This document shows positions 63,636 through 64,000 of a stretch of 64,000 bases of DNA, in pieces (the first letter of the stretch is position 1; each line of letters starts with the position of its first letter). The translations under genes were made by a program, and so were the position numbers. The stretch comes from Fictibacillus norfolkensis (lineage in GTDB: Bacteria > Bacillota > Bacilli > Bacillales > Fictibacillaceae), in NCBI RefSeq assembly GCF_014836645.1, contig NZ_JACSQM010000001.1:744001-808000 (forward strand). Reading direction: 5' to 3'. Under the pieces are notes generated by a model. It had not been told where the DNA came from. It did no database searches and saw nothing but the letters and a program-made list of their open reading frames with translations.

Positions 63636-64000
63636 TTAATCTTCTAATAATTTTTCTAGTGCATTTACAGTCATTGTTTCAATGTGCTTATTAGGTTTCG
63701 CATACGTTTCATGTCCAAATGAATCTAAGAACCAACTCCAATAAAATGTGCCTGTAGCAAATACTTTTCCACCGGCAGGTTTATTGTACCAGATGACATG
63801 AGCCAACGAGTCTTTTCCATATAAACGAACCGGTGAGGAAGCCAGTACTTCTACACCAGACATTTGACCATCATAACGGTCGACTTCACCACCAACAACT
63901 CCGTGTATTTTATCTCCTCTTTTTAAACCAGTTCCTTTATATAACCAATGTGATGGATTGGAAACAACGAGTGGCTGCTGCTTCTGTTCTGGAATCCCCT
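63636..64000 (-). CDS. Second N,N-dimethylformamidase-like protein, 5' end beyond right edge
   Basis: The open frame enters from the right edge; 121 codons are visible. Translation gives NPSHWLYKGTGLKRGDKIHG VVGGEVDRYDG and then VIWYNKPAGGKVFATGTFYW SWFLDSFGHETYAKPNKH, nearly the same as residues 360-467 of the protein at 62067. The two are tandem paralogues on the same strand. The Met at 63863 is internal, not a start. Confidence 0.88.
   Translation of the reverse strand, partial: GIPEQKQQPLVVSNPSHWLYKGTGLKRGDKIHGVVGGEVDRYDGQMSGVEVLASSPVRLYGKDSLAHVIWYNKPAGGKVFATGTFYWSWFLDSFGHETYAKPNKHIETMTVNALEKLLED

Overview
The window looks like the chromosome of a motile, Gram-positive member of the Bacillaceae. 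The evidence is a B. subtilis-style order of flagellar, comF, degV and degSU genes, SigD (sigma-28) promoters, and tagO/LCP/lytB/lytC-type wall genes. The genus cannot be fixed from sequence alone; a Fictibacillus- or Bacillus-like organism would fit. There are no rRNA or tRNA genes, CRISPR arrays, IS elements or phage genes.

Layout. (1) 1-3309: 5' part of a large secreted surface protein made of Ig-like repeats, cut by the left edge. (2) 3.4-12.1 kb, minus strand: hag, csrA, fliW, yviE, flgL, flgK, flgN, flgM, yvyF, comFC, comFA. The flagellin gene is interrupted just before its conserved C-terminus by a 363-nt group I intron with no ORF of its own; every core helix (P3 to P8) can be paired by eye. 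(3) 12.1-19.2 kb: degV, an ROK-family protein, an MHYT-PAS histidine kinase, degU, degS, yvyE. (4) 19.3-25.4 kb: an LCP wall-polymer ligase, two tandem tagO paralogues, a Wzy-type polymerase and a Wzz-like protein. (5) 25.6-46.0 kb: a polysaccharide cluster carrying all five enzymes expected for UDP-2,3-diacetamido-2,3-dideoxy-mannuronic acid (WbpA/B/E/D/I types), three glycosyltransferases and a flippase. It is flanked by four secreted proteins with triple cell-wall-binding repeat 2 (CWB2) modules, fused respectively to a SpoIID/LytB domain, an amidase, a dimethylformamidase-like domain and a PIG-L deacetylase. A second LCP ligase follows. (6) 46.1-59.7 kb: a second, very AT-rich polymer cluster with rfbABCD (dTDP-rhamnose), glycosyltransferases, a polymerase fused to a TagF-like domain, a flippase, tagD, an initiating sugar transferase and galU. 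(7) 60.4-64 kb: a fifth CWB2 protein and two tandem dimethylformamidase-like proteins, the last cut by the right edge.

How it fits together. SigD and its antagonist FlgM, CsrA/FliW and DegS-DegU link motility to the envelope. Five promoters match TAAA-N15-(T/G)CCGATA: those of hag, flgM, yvyF and the lytB-like and lytC-like autolysin genes. Two wall polymers appear to be built here, one started by TagO and one by a WcaJ-like transferase, and LCP enzymes would attach them to peptidoglycan. CWB2 proteins are known in other Firmicutes to dock on such anionic polymers, so synthesis genes, ligases and polymer-bound enzymes lie side by side.

Most notable: the flagellin group I intron, the polymerase-TagF fusion, the CWB2-PIG-L and CWB2-dimethylformamidase-like proteins, and the tandem tagO pair. 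Many start codons were reassigned on ribosome-binding-site evidence; the reasons are given per entry.
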